This document shows, piece by piece, positions 1 through 7,090 of a DNA stretch of 22,981 nt (its first letter is position 1; every line of letters begins with the position of its first letter). The notes below the pieces were generated by a model. That model had not been told where the DNA came from. It searched no databases and was given only the letters and a program-made list of their open reading frames with translations. The stretch lies in assembly GCA_902805805.1 (NCBI GenBank), contig CADCUE010000276.1, forward strand, positions 1 to 22,981, given 5' to 3'. The position numbers were made by a program, and so were the translations under genes. The stretch comes from an uncultured Frankineae bacterium. GTDB taxonomy: Bacteria; Actinomycetota; Actinomycetes; Mycobacteriales; SCTD01.

Positions 1-542
1 TTTTCCCGCCGGATGACGTCCTGTTCAGCACGGTGCCGGTGAGCGACCCCGCCGCCCGCCGGGACCGCCAGCTCGTGGTGCTGCTCGACCGCGTGCGGGC
101 CGATGCGCTGTTCGACCGCCTGCGGCGCGACCTGCCGCCGGCCGCCCCGGCTCCCGGTGCGGCGACCGAGCCGTTGATCGTACGGCCGGACGCCGTGCGG
201 GTGCGCGTCATCAACGGCGCCGGCGTGCCCGGGCTGGGCCGCCGCGCCGCCGGCGAGCTCCGGTCGGTGGGCTTCCAGGTCGTCGGCCCGCCGCTCGACC
301 GGGGCACGTCGGCGACGGTCACGACCGTCTACCACGGGCCGGACAAGGCCGACTCGGCGCGCACGCTGGCCGCCGCCCTGCGCGGGGCCCGCACTCAGCT
401 CGACCCCGCCAGGGGCCGGGTCCTCGACGTCGTGATCGGGTCCTCCTACGCCGGTGTCACCGCCGTGAACGTCCCCCGCACCCCGCCGGCCGTCCCGGGT
501 CCCCCCGTCCGGACCGCAGCCGAGGACCCCTGCGGCGCCTGA
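1..542 (+). CDS. LCP-type protein with LytR_C domain, C-terminal part (5' truncated by window edge)
   Basis: The open frame runs in from the left edge (first full codon at base 3) and stops at TGA 540-542. It opens with F-P-P-D-D-V-L-F-S-T-V-P-V, which resembles the end of a LytR-CpsA-Psr (LCP) phosphotransferase domain. After a short arginine-rich stretch and a Pro/Ala linker comes a block of about 90 residues (V-R-V-R-V-I-N-G-A-G-V-P-G-L through L-D-V-V-I-G-S-S-Y) typical of LytR_C domains: a beta strand with N-G, then A-x-x-L-x-x-x-G-F. LCP proteins attach wall polymers to peptidoglycan outside the membrane. LytR_C domains are often fused to them, with poorly defined roles. The tail is Pro-rich. 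The start, any membrane helix and the catalytic Arg/Asp residues lie outside the window, so the LCP assignment is inferred from about 13 residues plus the fusion habit. LytR_C itself is more certain. Confidence 0.75.
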   Translation, partial: FPPDDVLFSTVPVSDPAARRDRQLVVLLDRVRADALFDRLRRDLPPAAPAPGAATEPLIVRPDAVRVRVINGAGVPGLGRRAAGELRSVGFQVVGPPLDRGTSATVTTVYHGPDKADSARTLAAALRGARTQLDPARGRVLDVVIGSSYAGVTAVNVPRTPPAVPGPPVRTAAEDPCGA

Positions 543-546
543 CCAC

Positions 547-566
547 CGCCTGCCCTCCGGCGGGCG
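547..566. terminator. Hairpin between convergent genes
   Basis: An 8-bp stem (547-554 with 559-566, one G-U wobble) closes a 4-base loop C-T-C-C. It lies in the 36-bp gap between two genes that end towards each other. There is no T-tract, as is usual for GC-rich actinobacterial terminators, so termination is inferred from position and fold. Confidence 0.5.
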
Positions 567-578
567 CACGGCGTCGGG

Positions 579-2537
579 TCATCCCGGCAGGTCGATCTCC
601 GCCCAGACCCGCTTGCCGAGCCCCTCGGACTGCACCCCCCACCGGTCGGCGAGCTCCTGGACGAGCAGCAGCCCCCGCCCGCTCGTCGCCTCGCTGTCGA
701 CGTCCTGCACGGGCAGCTCCGGCATGCGGTGGCTGGTGTCGGTCACCTCGATGCGCAGGACCGACTCGACGCACGACAGCACGACGTCGACCGGGTCCTC
801 GCTCTGCCGTGCGGCGTTGGTCAGCAGCTCGCTCACCACCAGCTCGGCCGCGGCCATCGCCGCGGCCGGCACGTGCCAGGCGGTCAGGAGCTGACGGGTC
901 GAGCGGCGGACGAGGAACACCGACGCCGAGGTCGGCGGCACCCGCCGCGTGGAGCGCCGGTCGGTCGTCGCCGGTGCCGTGAGCCGGCCGACGAGCAGCG
1001 CGACGTCGTCACCGCTGCGGCGGCGCGAGCCGAGCAGCGCGTCGGCGATCTCGGCGGGTGAGTCGCCCCGGCGGGCCACCAGGACGTCCCGGACACGCTG
1101 CAGGCCCACGCCGATGTCGTCCTGCCGGGTCTCGACGAGACCGTCGGTGAAGGCGGCGAGGACGCCCTGCGCGGGCAGGGCGCTCGTGGTCTCCGGCCAG
1201 CGGGCGCCCGCCGGGTGCACGCCGAGCGGCGGGCCGACCTCCGACGGCACCTCGCGGTGCGCACCGTCGGGGGACACGACCTGCAGCGGCAGGTGGCCGG
1301 CGCTGACCGTCGTGACCAGCAGCTCGTCCGGGTGCACGGCGGCGTAGGTCAGCGTGACCAGCCGGCCCAGCCCGATGTCGTCCACGAAGCAGTTGGCGAG
1401 CTGCAGCACGACCGCCGGAGGATGGCCCTCCGCGGCGTACGCACGGACCGCGCTGCGCACCAGCCCCATGCAGGCGGCGGCCTCGACGTCGTGTCCTTCG
1501 ACGTCACCCATGACCAGGCCGACGGCGCCTCCCTCGAGCCGCACGACGTCGTACCAGTCCCCGCCGACCTCGACCGCGACGTCGCCGGCCGCGTAGCGGA
1601 CGGCGAGCTCGAGGCCGGGCACCGACTCGAGGTTGCGCGGCAGGAGGCTGGACTGCAGCTGGGCCATGCTCCGGCGCTCGGCGTCGAGCAGACGGGCACG
1701 CAGCAGCGCCTGCGCCACCATGGCCGCCGCCGTCACGAGGAACCGCCGGTCGCCGCTGCTCAGCTCCCGCCCGGCGGGGAACACGAGGGACCAGGCCCCC
1801 AGCCGCACGCCGGCGCTCACGAGCGGCAGCGCGGCGACGGCGCCGCCCCCGAGCCGCTCGAGCTCGGGGGCGATCGGGGGGAAGCGCTGCCGCGCGTCCT
1901 CGAGGCTGTCCACGAACACCGGCTCGCCCGTGCGGTGCGCCGTCGCGCTCGGTGTCCGCGCGTGCATCGGGAACTCCGTCCAGCTGGCCACGACGCCGTC
2001 ATCGACGCCCGCCCAGCCCAGCGCGCGCATGACGTCGCGCTCCGGGTCGGCGAGGATGATCGATCCTCCGGAGGCCTCGACGAGGCGGTGCACGTGCACG
2101 ACGATCGCCTCGTTGACCTGCTCGAGGCTGACCGCGCCGGCGAGCGCCTCACCCGCCGCGGCCAGGTGCTCCGCGCGACTGACCTCGGTCATCCGGTCGC
2201 TGATGTCGAGCACGTAGACGACCAGCCCGTCGCCGACCGGCAGGGCGTGCTGCTCGTACCAGCGCCCGACCGTGTCGAAGCGCCAGACGAACGTCTCCCG
2301 GGTCCGCTGCTCCATGGCGCGCAGCGCGGCGGCGTGCTGGGCGGTCCCGACGACCTCCGGGAACACGTCCCACACGTGCGCGCCCACCACGTCCTCGGCC
2401 GGACGACCGATGATCTGCGCCGCCGCCGGCGACACGTACACGTAGCGCCAGTCCCCGGCGATGACCGTCACGGCGTCGCCGAGCAGGGACAGCAGGTCCG
2501 GACCGAGGTAGGCACTCAGATCCCCGGGAGCGGTCAT
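579..2537 (-). CDS. PAS-GAF-SpoIIE (PP2C-type) phosphatase with C-terminal HATPase/anti-sigma kinase-like domain
   Basis: A 652-residue cytoplasmic signalling protein. Residues about 10-115 are a PAS domain (V-T-V-I-A-G-D-W-R-Y-V-Y-V-S-P). About 125-285 are GAF-like. About 300-520 form a SpoIIE/PP2C phosphatase with its metal-binding acids visible: G-D-W-Y-D at 326-330, G-D-V-E-G-H-D at 344-350, T-D-G-L-V-E at 464-469 and G-D-D-V-A at 509-513. About 535-652 form an HATPase_c domain of the RsbW/anti-sigma type (E-L-L-T-N-A at 570-574 after S-E; G-R-G-L-L-L-V at 620-626). Such proteins dephosphorylate anti-sigma-factor antagonists and so control alternative sigma factors in response to a sensed signal. 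I chose ATG 2537 because upstream residues are low-complexity Arg/Pro-rich and overlap the next gene. No clear Shine-Dalgarno is seen. The antagonist and sigma factor partners are not in the window, and the sensed ligand is unknown. Confidence 0.92.
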   Translation of the reverse strand: MTAPGDLSAYLGPDLLSLLGDAVTVIAGDWRYVYVSPAAAQIIGRPAEDVVGAHVWDVFPEVVGTAQHAAALRAMEQRTRETFVWRFDTVGRWYEQHALPVGDGLVVYVLDISDRMTEVSRAEHLAAAGEALAGAVSLEQVNEAIVVHVHRLVEASGGSIILADPERDVMRALGWAGVDDGVVASWTEFPMHARTPSATAHRTGEPVFVDSLEDARQRFPPIAPELERLGGGAVAALPLVSAGVRLGAWSLVFPAGRELSSGDRRFLVTAAAMVAQALLRARLLDAERRSMAQLQSSLLPRNLESVPGLELAVRYAAGDVAVEVGGDWYDVVRLEGGAVGLVMGDVEGHDVEAAACMGLVRSAVRAYAAEGHPPAVVLQLANCFVDDIGLGRLVTLTYAAVHPDELLVTTVSAGHLPLQVVSPDGAHREVPSEVGPPLGVHPAGARWPETTSALPAQGVLAAFTDGLVETRQDDIGVGLQRVRDVLVARRGDSPAEIADALLGSRRRSGDDVALLVGRLTAPATTDRRSTRRVPPTSASVFLVRRSTRQLLTAWHVPAAAMAAAELVVSELLTNAARQSEDPVDVVLSCVESVLRIEVTDTSHRMPELPVQDVDSEATSGRGLLLVQELADRWGVQSEGLGKRVWAEIDLPG

Positions 2538-2688
2538 GCGCCGTCGACGCCCCGCACGGCGGGGCCGCGCAGGCGGGCGCGGGAGCCGGTCGCTCCGCTG
2601 CCCGACCCTCTGCGTCCCAGCACGCCACGAACCTAGAGCGCCCGAGCGCCCGGTGCCACGTCCGAACGGGTGACGGTCGGTGTCCCGG

Positions 2689-3291
2689 TCAGCCGGCGGG
2701 GGCCGGCGCTCTCCGCCGGTCCACGCCGTCGAGGAAGCCGAGCACCCGTTCGAGCAGCAGTGCAGCGGCCGGCTCGTCGTACGACGGGAGGCTGGCGTCG
2801 GCGAACAGGTGGGCGTCGCCGGGGTAGAGGAACAGCTCGGCCTGTGCCGTGGACGCGACCAGGGCACGCGCCGCGTCGAGATCCCCGTCCGGGACGAAGA
2901 ACGCGTCGGCGTCCATGCCGTGCACCTGCACGGGCACGTCCGTCGGCCAGGCGCCGAACTCCTCGGCAGGCAGGCACGCGTGCAGCAGCAGCGCTCCGGT
3001 CGCGCCGGCACGCGTCTGCGCCAGCATCTGGGCCGGCATCACGCCCAGGGAGAAGCCGGCGTAGACGAGCTCAGCCGGCCGCGCCTCGGCGGCCCGCCGT
3101 CCCCGCTCGAGGACCTCGCCGAAGCCCACCTCCCGGGCGTGCGCCAGACCCTGCTCGAGGTCGGCGAAGACCTGCCCGTCGTACAGGTCCGGCACGTGCA
3201 CGCGATGACCGGCCTGCTCGAGCGCCTCCGCGAAGTCGCGCACCCCGGACGTGAGCCCGTGCGCGTGGTGGAACAGCAGGACCTCGGCCAT
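2689..3291 (-). CDS. Dienelactone hydrolase-like alpha/beta hydrolase
   Basis: A 200-residue alpha/beta hydrolase of the dienelactone hydrolase (DLH) family. It starts M-A-E-V-L-L-F-H-H-A-H-G-L-T. The nucleophile elbow is G-F-S-L-G (Ser81). The acid is Asp127 or Asp129 in H-G-M-D-A-D, and the His is His161 in P-G-D-A-H-L-F. Classical DLH enzymes use Cys as nucleophile, so the Ser here fits the broader family (hydrolysis of small lactones or esters) better than strict chlorocatechol degradation. ATG 3291 is preceded by a strong AGGAGAGG (3297-3304) at 4-base spacing. It is transcribed away from the thioredoxin-like gene that begins at 3417; 125 bp separate the two starts, so this is a divergent promoter region. 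Substrate unknown. Confidence 0.85.
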   Translation of the reverse strand: MAEVLLFHHAHGLTSGVRDFAEALEQAGHRVHVPDLYDGQVFADLEQGLAHAREVGFGEVLERGRRAAEARPAELVYAGFSLGVMPAQMLAQTRAGATGALLLHACLPAEEFGAWPTDVPVQVHGMDADAFFVPDGDLDAARALVASTAQAELFLYPGDAHLFADASLPSYDEPAAALLLERVLGFLDGVDRRRAPAPAG

Positions 3292-3405
3292 GTCGCCTCT
3301 CCTCGTGCGTCTGCGTCGCTCCCGGTCCCAGGATCCTGCCGTGGCCGGGGCGGCCCCGGGCATCCGGTCGCCGGAGCCGCTGCCCCCGGGCCACGCCTGC
3401 GGCGC

Positions 3406-3411
3406 TACGGT
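3406..3411 (+). promoter_or_regulatory. Candidate -10 box (TACGGT), near-leaderless start
   Basis: TACGGT ends 5 bases before GTG 3417, and no Shine-Dalgarno is present. This matches the TANNNT-start spacing seen repeatedly in the window. The -35 is not evident. Confidence 0.4.
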
Positions 3412-3416
3412 GCGCT

Positions 3417-4853
3417 GTGCTTGCGGACGGGTGGGTGGCGGTCGTCAAGCGCGACTGCCCGACCTGCGTGCTCGTCACCCCTGTCCTGCAGCAGCTGGCC
3501 GCGGCCGGACCGCTGACCGTCTACAGCCAGGACGACCCCGCGTTCCCGGCCGGCACGCCCGTCGTCGACGACCGCGAGCTCGAGCACAGCTGGCGGCTCG
3601 GCGTCGAGACCGTCCCGACCCTGCTGCGGGTCGAGGGCGGCGTCGAGGCGGCGCGCACCGTCGGATGGCTGCGCGGCGACTGGGAGGCCCTGACAGGTGT
3701 CCAGGACCTCGGGCCCGACCTGCCCGAGCACCGACCGGGCTGCGGTTCGCGATCGGTGGAGTGGGGCGTCGAGCAGGAGCTCGAGCGCAAGCACGGCGGG
3801 CGCGTGCTGACGAGCCGCACCGTCGAGCTGGCCGACCTCGAGGACGAGCTCGAGGCCGCGTACGCCCGCGGTTGGACCGACGGGCTGCCGGTCGTGCCGC
3901 CGACCGAGCCGCGCGTGCTCGCCATGCTGGCCGGCACGTCCCGCGCGCCGTCCGAGGTGGTCGCCGTCGTGCCGCCGGACCTCGTGCCGTGCACGGTCGA
4001 GAAGGTGGCCGTCAACGCCGTGCTGGCCGGCTGCCTGCCCGAGCACCTGCCGGTGGTGCTGGCCGCGGTGGAGGCGGCCTGCACCGACGCGTTCAACGTG
4101 CACGGGATCCTCGCCACGACGTGGTCGGCCTCGCCGCTGCTGGTCGTCAACGGGCCGGTGCGCCGGGCGATCGGCATGAGCAGCGGCGGCAACGCGCTGG
4201 GTCAGGGCAACCGCGCCAACGCGACCATCGGCCGGGCGCTGCAGCTGGTGGTGCGCAACGTCGGCGGCGGACGGCCGGGCGAGGTCGACCGCGCCACGCA
4301 GGGGCAGCCCGGCAAGTACACGTCGTGCTTCGCGGAGGCGGAGGAGGACTCGCCGTTCGAGCCCCTGGCGCTCAGCCGCGGGGTCGACGGGTCGGCGGTG
4401 ACGCTGTTCGCCGGCAGCGGCTGGTGGCCGGTGTGCGACCAGCTCTCGCGCACGCCGGAGTCGCTCGCGCGCAGCTTCGCCGCCGCCCTGCGCGGTGTCT
4501 GGCACAGCAAGCTGGCCGTCGCCTTCGACGCGATGCTGGTGGTCAGCCCGGAGCACGGACGCGTCCTGCGCGAGGCGGGCTGGGACCGCGCCCGCCTGCT
4601 CGCCGAGCTCGACGAGCTGCTGGTGCTGCCGGGCTCCGAGCTGGTGCGCGGCGCCGGGGGAATGGCGGAGGGGATGCCCGCCGCGGCGGTGACCCGCGAC
4701 GGCGAGAGCCTGCCGGTCCCGAAGTTCCGGCCCGGCGGCCTGCTGCTCGTGCACGCCGGCGGGACGGCCGGCCTGTTCTCCACCGTCGTGCCCGGCTGGG
4801 TCAGCGGACCTGGTGGCAGCGAGCCCACGACCGTCCCGGTCGACCACCCCTAG
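3417..4853 (+). CDS. Thioredoxin-like (CPTC) protein fused to a large UGSC-neighbour domain
   Basis: A 478-residue two-part protein. Residues 1 to about 100 look like a thioredoxin fold: V-V-K-R-D-C14-P-T-C17 after a beta strand, and a T-V-P67-T cis-proline motif. The rest (about 140-470) is one conserved-looking domain beginning R-G-W-T-D-G-L-P-V-V-P-P-T. It contains a striking S-S-G-G-N-A-L-G-Q-G-N-R-A-N stretch (255-268), N-V-G-G-G-R-P-G-E-V-D-R-A-T, and cysteines at 192, 206, 222 and 304. I recall this C-terminal family beside UGSC selenoproteins in many bacteria but know no biochemical function. There is no signal peptide, so it is probably cytoplasmic. Its stop codon TAG overlaps the AGGAGG of the UGSC gene, so the two are almost certainly one operon. 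The CPTC domain is a natural candidate to reduce the U-x-x-C centre of that protein; this is inference. GTG 3417 is chosen because it sits directly before the first beta strand. Confidence 0.85.
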   Translation: MLADGWVAVVKRDCPTCVLVTPVLQQLAAAGPLTVYSQDDPAFPAGTPVVDDRELEHSWRLGVETVPTLLRVEGGVEAARTVGWLRGDWEALTGVQDLGPDLPEHRPGCGSRSVEWGVEQELERKHGGRVLTSRTVELADLEDELEAAYARGWTDGLPVVPPTEPRVLAMLAGTSRAPSEVVAVVPPDLVPCTVEKVAVNAVLAGCLPEHLPVVLAAVEAACTDAFNVHGILATTWSASPLLVVNGPVRRAIGMSSGGNALGQGNRANATIGRALQLVVRNVGGGRPGEVDRATQGQPGKYTSCFAEAEEDSPFEPLALSRGVDGSAVTLFAGSGWWPVCDQLSRTPESLARSFAAALRGVWHSKLAVAFDAMLVVSPEHGRVLREAGWDRARLLAELDELLVLPGSELVRGAGGMAEGMPAAAVTRDGESLPVPKFRPGGLLLVHAGGTAGLFSTVVPGWVSGPGGSEPTTVPVDHP

Positions 4854-4861
4854 GAGGACCT

Positions 4862-5419
4862 GTGCGCGTCCTGCTCGACCCCACCTCGGAGCGCGTCCCG
4901 GCGACGCGCGCGCTCGCACCGCGGCCGGCCTCGCTCTCCGGGCTCACGGTCGCGCTGCTCGACATCAGCAAGGCGCGGGGCGACGTGCTGCTCGACCGCC
5001 TCGCCGAGCGGCTCACCGCCGACGGCGTCACGGTGCGCCGCTACGCCAAGCCGACCTTCGCCAAGCCCGCCCCCGTCGACCTGCGGCACGAGATCGCCGT
5101 CCACTGCGAGGTGGTCATCGAGGCGCTCGCCGATTGAGGCAGCTGCGCGTCGTGCAGTGTGCACGACATCGCCGACCTCGAGGGACGCGGCGTGGCCGGG
5201 GTGTTCCTCGCCAGCAGCGAGTTCGGTGACGCCGCGGAGGCCCAGGCCCGGGCGCTCGGCGTGGCGGTGCCGTACGTCCTCGTCCCGCACCCCGTCCAGG
5301 ACCGCACCGACGAGGAGATGGTCGCGCTGGCCGACGGGGCGTACGACGGGGTCCTCGACGCGCTGACGGCGCGGACGGCAGGGGGGTCTGGGCCGGGTCC
5401 GGCGTCCGTCCTATGGTGA
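4862..5419 (+). CDS. UGSC-family selenoprotein (in-frame TGA at 5135-5137 = Sec92)
   Basis: One continuous frame of 185 residues if TGA 5135-5137 is read as selenocysteine. The N-terminal half (1-91) runs M-R-V-L-L-D-P-T-S-E to V-I-E-A-L-A-D; then U92-G-S-C95-A-S-C98-S-V-H-D; then I-A-D-L-E-G-R-G-V-A-G-V-F-L-A-S-S-E-F and P-Y-V-L-V-P-H-P, ending at TGA 5417-5419. U92-x-x-C95 is a CxxC-like redox motif. The order A-D-U-G-S-C followed by S-V-H-D matches the family I know as 'UGSC family (seleno)protein', in which homologues carry U or C at this place. Codon use after the TGA stays strongly GC3-biased with no further stop for 93 codons, unlike a decayed gene. GTG 4862 has AGGAGG (4852-4857) at 4 bases. 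The exact reaction is unknown; a thiol/selenol redox role is inferred. The alternative is a nonsense-mutated CGSC protein, which the SECIS-like hairpin argues against. Standard annotation would give two fragments here. Confidence 0.88.
5149..5167 (+). other. Candidate bacterial SECIS hairpin
   Basis: A perfect 8-bp stem (5149-5156 GTCGTGCA with 5160-5167 TGCACGAC) closes the 3-base loop G-T-G (5157-5159). The stem starts 12 bases after TGA 5135-5137, and 19 bases lie between the TGA and the loop. An outer GCG/CGC pairing (5145-5147 with 5170-5172) can extend it. From memory, bacterial SECIS elements lie just after the UGA, have a small apical loop with a G in its first two positions, and lie roughly 16-37 bases from the UGA to the loop. 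This one fits. It also encodes residues S97 to D102, so coding and RNA constraints overlap. It would be bound by SelB. Confidence 0.75.
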
Positions 5420-5455
5420 CCTGCATCACTCGACGGGGTCCCGGAGGTGCGTGAG

Positions 5456-6973
5456 ATGACCGTGATGGAACAGGCCACGACGGCCGAGCGGAGCGGCGGG
5501 GAGGCGCAGGACGCCGGCCACGTCGACGTCCTCATCGTCGGCGCCGGGGTGTCCGGCATCGGCGCCGCCCACCACCTGCAGGAGAAGTTCCCCGACCGGT
5601 CCTTCGTCCTGCTGGACGCGCAGGACAACCACGGGGGCACCTGGTGGACCCACCGCTACCCCGGCGTGCGCTCCGACAGCGACCTGTTCACCTACGGCTA
5701 CCGCCACAAGCCGTGGCGCGGACCGTCCATCGCCGCGGGCGGCGAGATCATGAACTACCTGGACGAGGTCATCGAGGAGGACGACCTGGCCCAGCACATC
5801 CGCTACCAGCACCGTGCGACCGCCGCCAGCTGGTCCACGCAGGACCGGCGGTGGACCGTCGAGGTCACCCGCGACGACACCGGCGAGCGGCTGCGCTGGA
5901 CCACCGACTTCCTGTGGATGTGCCAGGGCTACTACAACCACGCCAAGCCCCACCAGCCGAGCTGGGAGGGCATGGACCGCTTCACCGGGCAGGTCGTGCA
6001 CCCGCAGCAGTGGCCCCAGGACCTCGACCTGTCGGGCAAGCGCGTCGTCGTCATCGGATCGGGGTCGACGGCCACGACGCTGATCCCGGCGATCGCCCAG
6101 GAGGCGCAGCACGTGACGATGCTGCAGCGCTCGCCCTCCTACTTCCTCGCCCCGCCGCTGACGCACGAGCTCGCCATCACGCTGCGCTCGCTGGACATCC
6201 CCGAGGACTGGACCCACGAGATCCTGCGCCGGGCCTACGCAGCCCAGTTCAACGAGCTGGCGCGGATGTCCCACGAGGCGCCCGAGGAGCTGCACGCCTT
6301 CCTCATGGAGTCCCTGACGCCGTTGCTGCCCGAGGGGTTCGACGTCGAGAAGCACCTCACACCGCGGTACCGTCCCTGGCAGCAGCGCATCACGATCGTC
6401 CCGGAGGGCGACCTGTTCGCGGCGCTGCGCGAGGGCACGGCCTCGATCGTCACCGACACGATCGAGACGTTCACCGAGACGGGCATCCGGGTCTCCTCCG
6501 GCGAGGAGCTCGAGGCCGACGTCGTGGTGACGGCCACGGGCTTCGACCTGTCGGCCTTCGGCGACGTGGCCTTCACCGTCGACGACGAGCCGGTCGACTT
6601 CCCCTCCCGCGTCACCTGGCGCGGGCTCATGATCAGCGGCGTCCCGAACATGGCCTACGTCTTCGGCTACTTCCGGCACAGCTGGACGCTGCGCGCCGAC
6701 CTCGTCAGCGACCTCGTGATGCGCCTGTTCTCCCACCTGCAGGAGAAGGGCGCCGGCGTGGTCGTGCCGACGCTGCGGCCGGAGGACGCGGGCATGCAGC
6801 TGCGGCCGTGGTCGGACCCGGAGAACTTCAACGCCGGCTACGTCCTGCGCTCGCAGCACGTCCTGTTCAAGCAGGGCGACCGTGAGCCGTGGACCCACAT
6901 GCTCGAGCACGCCGCGGAGGCGGAGCTCCTGCCGAAGGTCGACCTCGAGGACGGGTCGCTCGTCTACAGCTGA
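5456..6973 (+). CDS. Baeyer-Villiger-type flavin-containing monooxygenase
   Basis: A 505-residue FAD/NADPH monooxygenase. The FAD-binding Rossmann motif is V-G29-A-G31-V-S-G34. The Baeyer-Villiger fingerprint F-x-G-x-x-x-H-x-x-x-W is exact at F176-T-G178-Q-V-V-H182-P-Q-Q-W186. The NADPH motif I-G201-S-G203-S-T-A206 and the A-T-G-F-D segment near residue 360 follow. These enzymes insert oxygen next to a carbonyl (ketone to ester or lactone) or oxidise S/N centres. ATG 5456 has CGGAGGT (5442-5448) at good spacing; GTG 5447 overlaps that site and is less likely. It begins 36 bp after the UGSC gene, so co-transcription is possible, though a TATGGT hexamer at 5412-5417 could be its own -10. Downstream is an alpha/beta hydrolase suited to cleave an ester product. 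The substrate cannot be told from sequence. Confidence 0.9.
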   Translation: MTVMEQATTAERSGGEAQDAGHVDVLIVGAGVSGIGAAHHLQEKFPDRSFVLLDAQDNHGGTWWTHRYPGVRSDSDLFTYGYRHKPWRGPSIAAGGEIMNYLDEVIEEDDLAQHIRYQHRATAASWSTQDRRWTVEVTRDDTGERLRWTTDFLWMCQGYYNHAKPHQPSWEGMDRFTGQVVHPQQWPQDLDLSGKRVVVIGSGSTATTLIPAIAQEAQHVTMLQRSPSYFLAPPLTHELAITLRSLDIPEDWTHEILRRAYAAQFNELARMSHEAPEELHAFLMESLTPLLPEGFDVEKHLTPRYRPWQQRITIVPEGDLFAALREGTASIVTDTIETFTETGIRVSSGEELEADVVVTATGFDLSAFGDVAFTVDDEPVDFPSRVTWRGLMISGVPNMAYVFGYFRHSWTLRADLVSDLVMRLFSHLQEKGAGVVVPTLRPEDAGMQLRPWSDPENFNAGYVLRSQHVLFKQGDREPWTHMLEHAAEAELLPKVDLEDGSLVYS

Positions 6974-6990
6974 CCCGGGCTCGTCCGTGC

Positions 6991-7020
6991 CCGGCCGTGG
7001 GGCGACTGCCCGACGGCCGG
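6991..7020 (+). terminator. Hairpin terminator after the monooxygenase
   Basis: A strong two-part stem: 6991-6998 pairs with 7013-7020 (8 bp) and 7000-7003 with 7008-7011 (4 bp), separated by a G-G mismatch, with loop G-A-C-T. It starts 18 bases after the monooxygenase stop. There is no clear T-tract. Confidence 0.6.
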
Positions 7021-7090
7021 CGCCCGGTGTCTTGTCACTGGGGCGGCCTCCTGAGAGGCTCGCCCGCCCACCGCAGCGAGGAGCCAGCCA

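Noticed and set aside
1215..2636. 473-codon open frame on the plus strand opposite the phosphatase
   Set aside because: It has no recognisable motif and the His/Arg/Val-rich composition of an antisense shadow. The minus-strand frame carries all SpoIIE and HATPase motifs.
3251..4861. Upstream extension of the UGSC frame through the thioredoxin-like gene
   Set aside because: The frame is open only because of high GC. The translation is Arg/Ala-rich noise until GTG 4862, which has its own AGGAGG and starts the recognisable protein.
5135..5137. TGA as a plain stop or nonsense mutation
   Set aside because: The UGSC motif, the SECIS-like hairpin and the intact downstream codon bias all favour selenocysteine. 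Still, absence of sel genes elsewhere in the genome would revive this reading.
5447..5455. GTG 5447 as monooxygenase start
   Set aside because: It overlaps the CGGAGGT that serves ATG 5456 at proper spacing.
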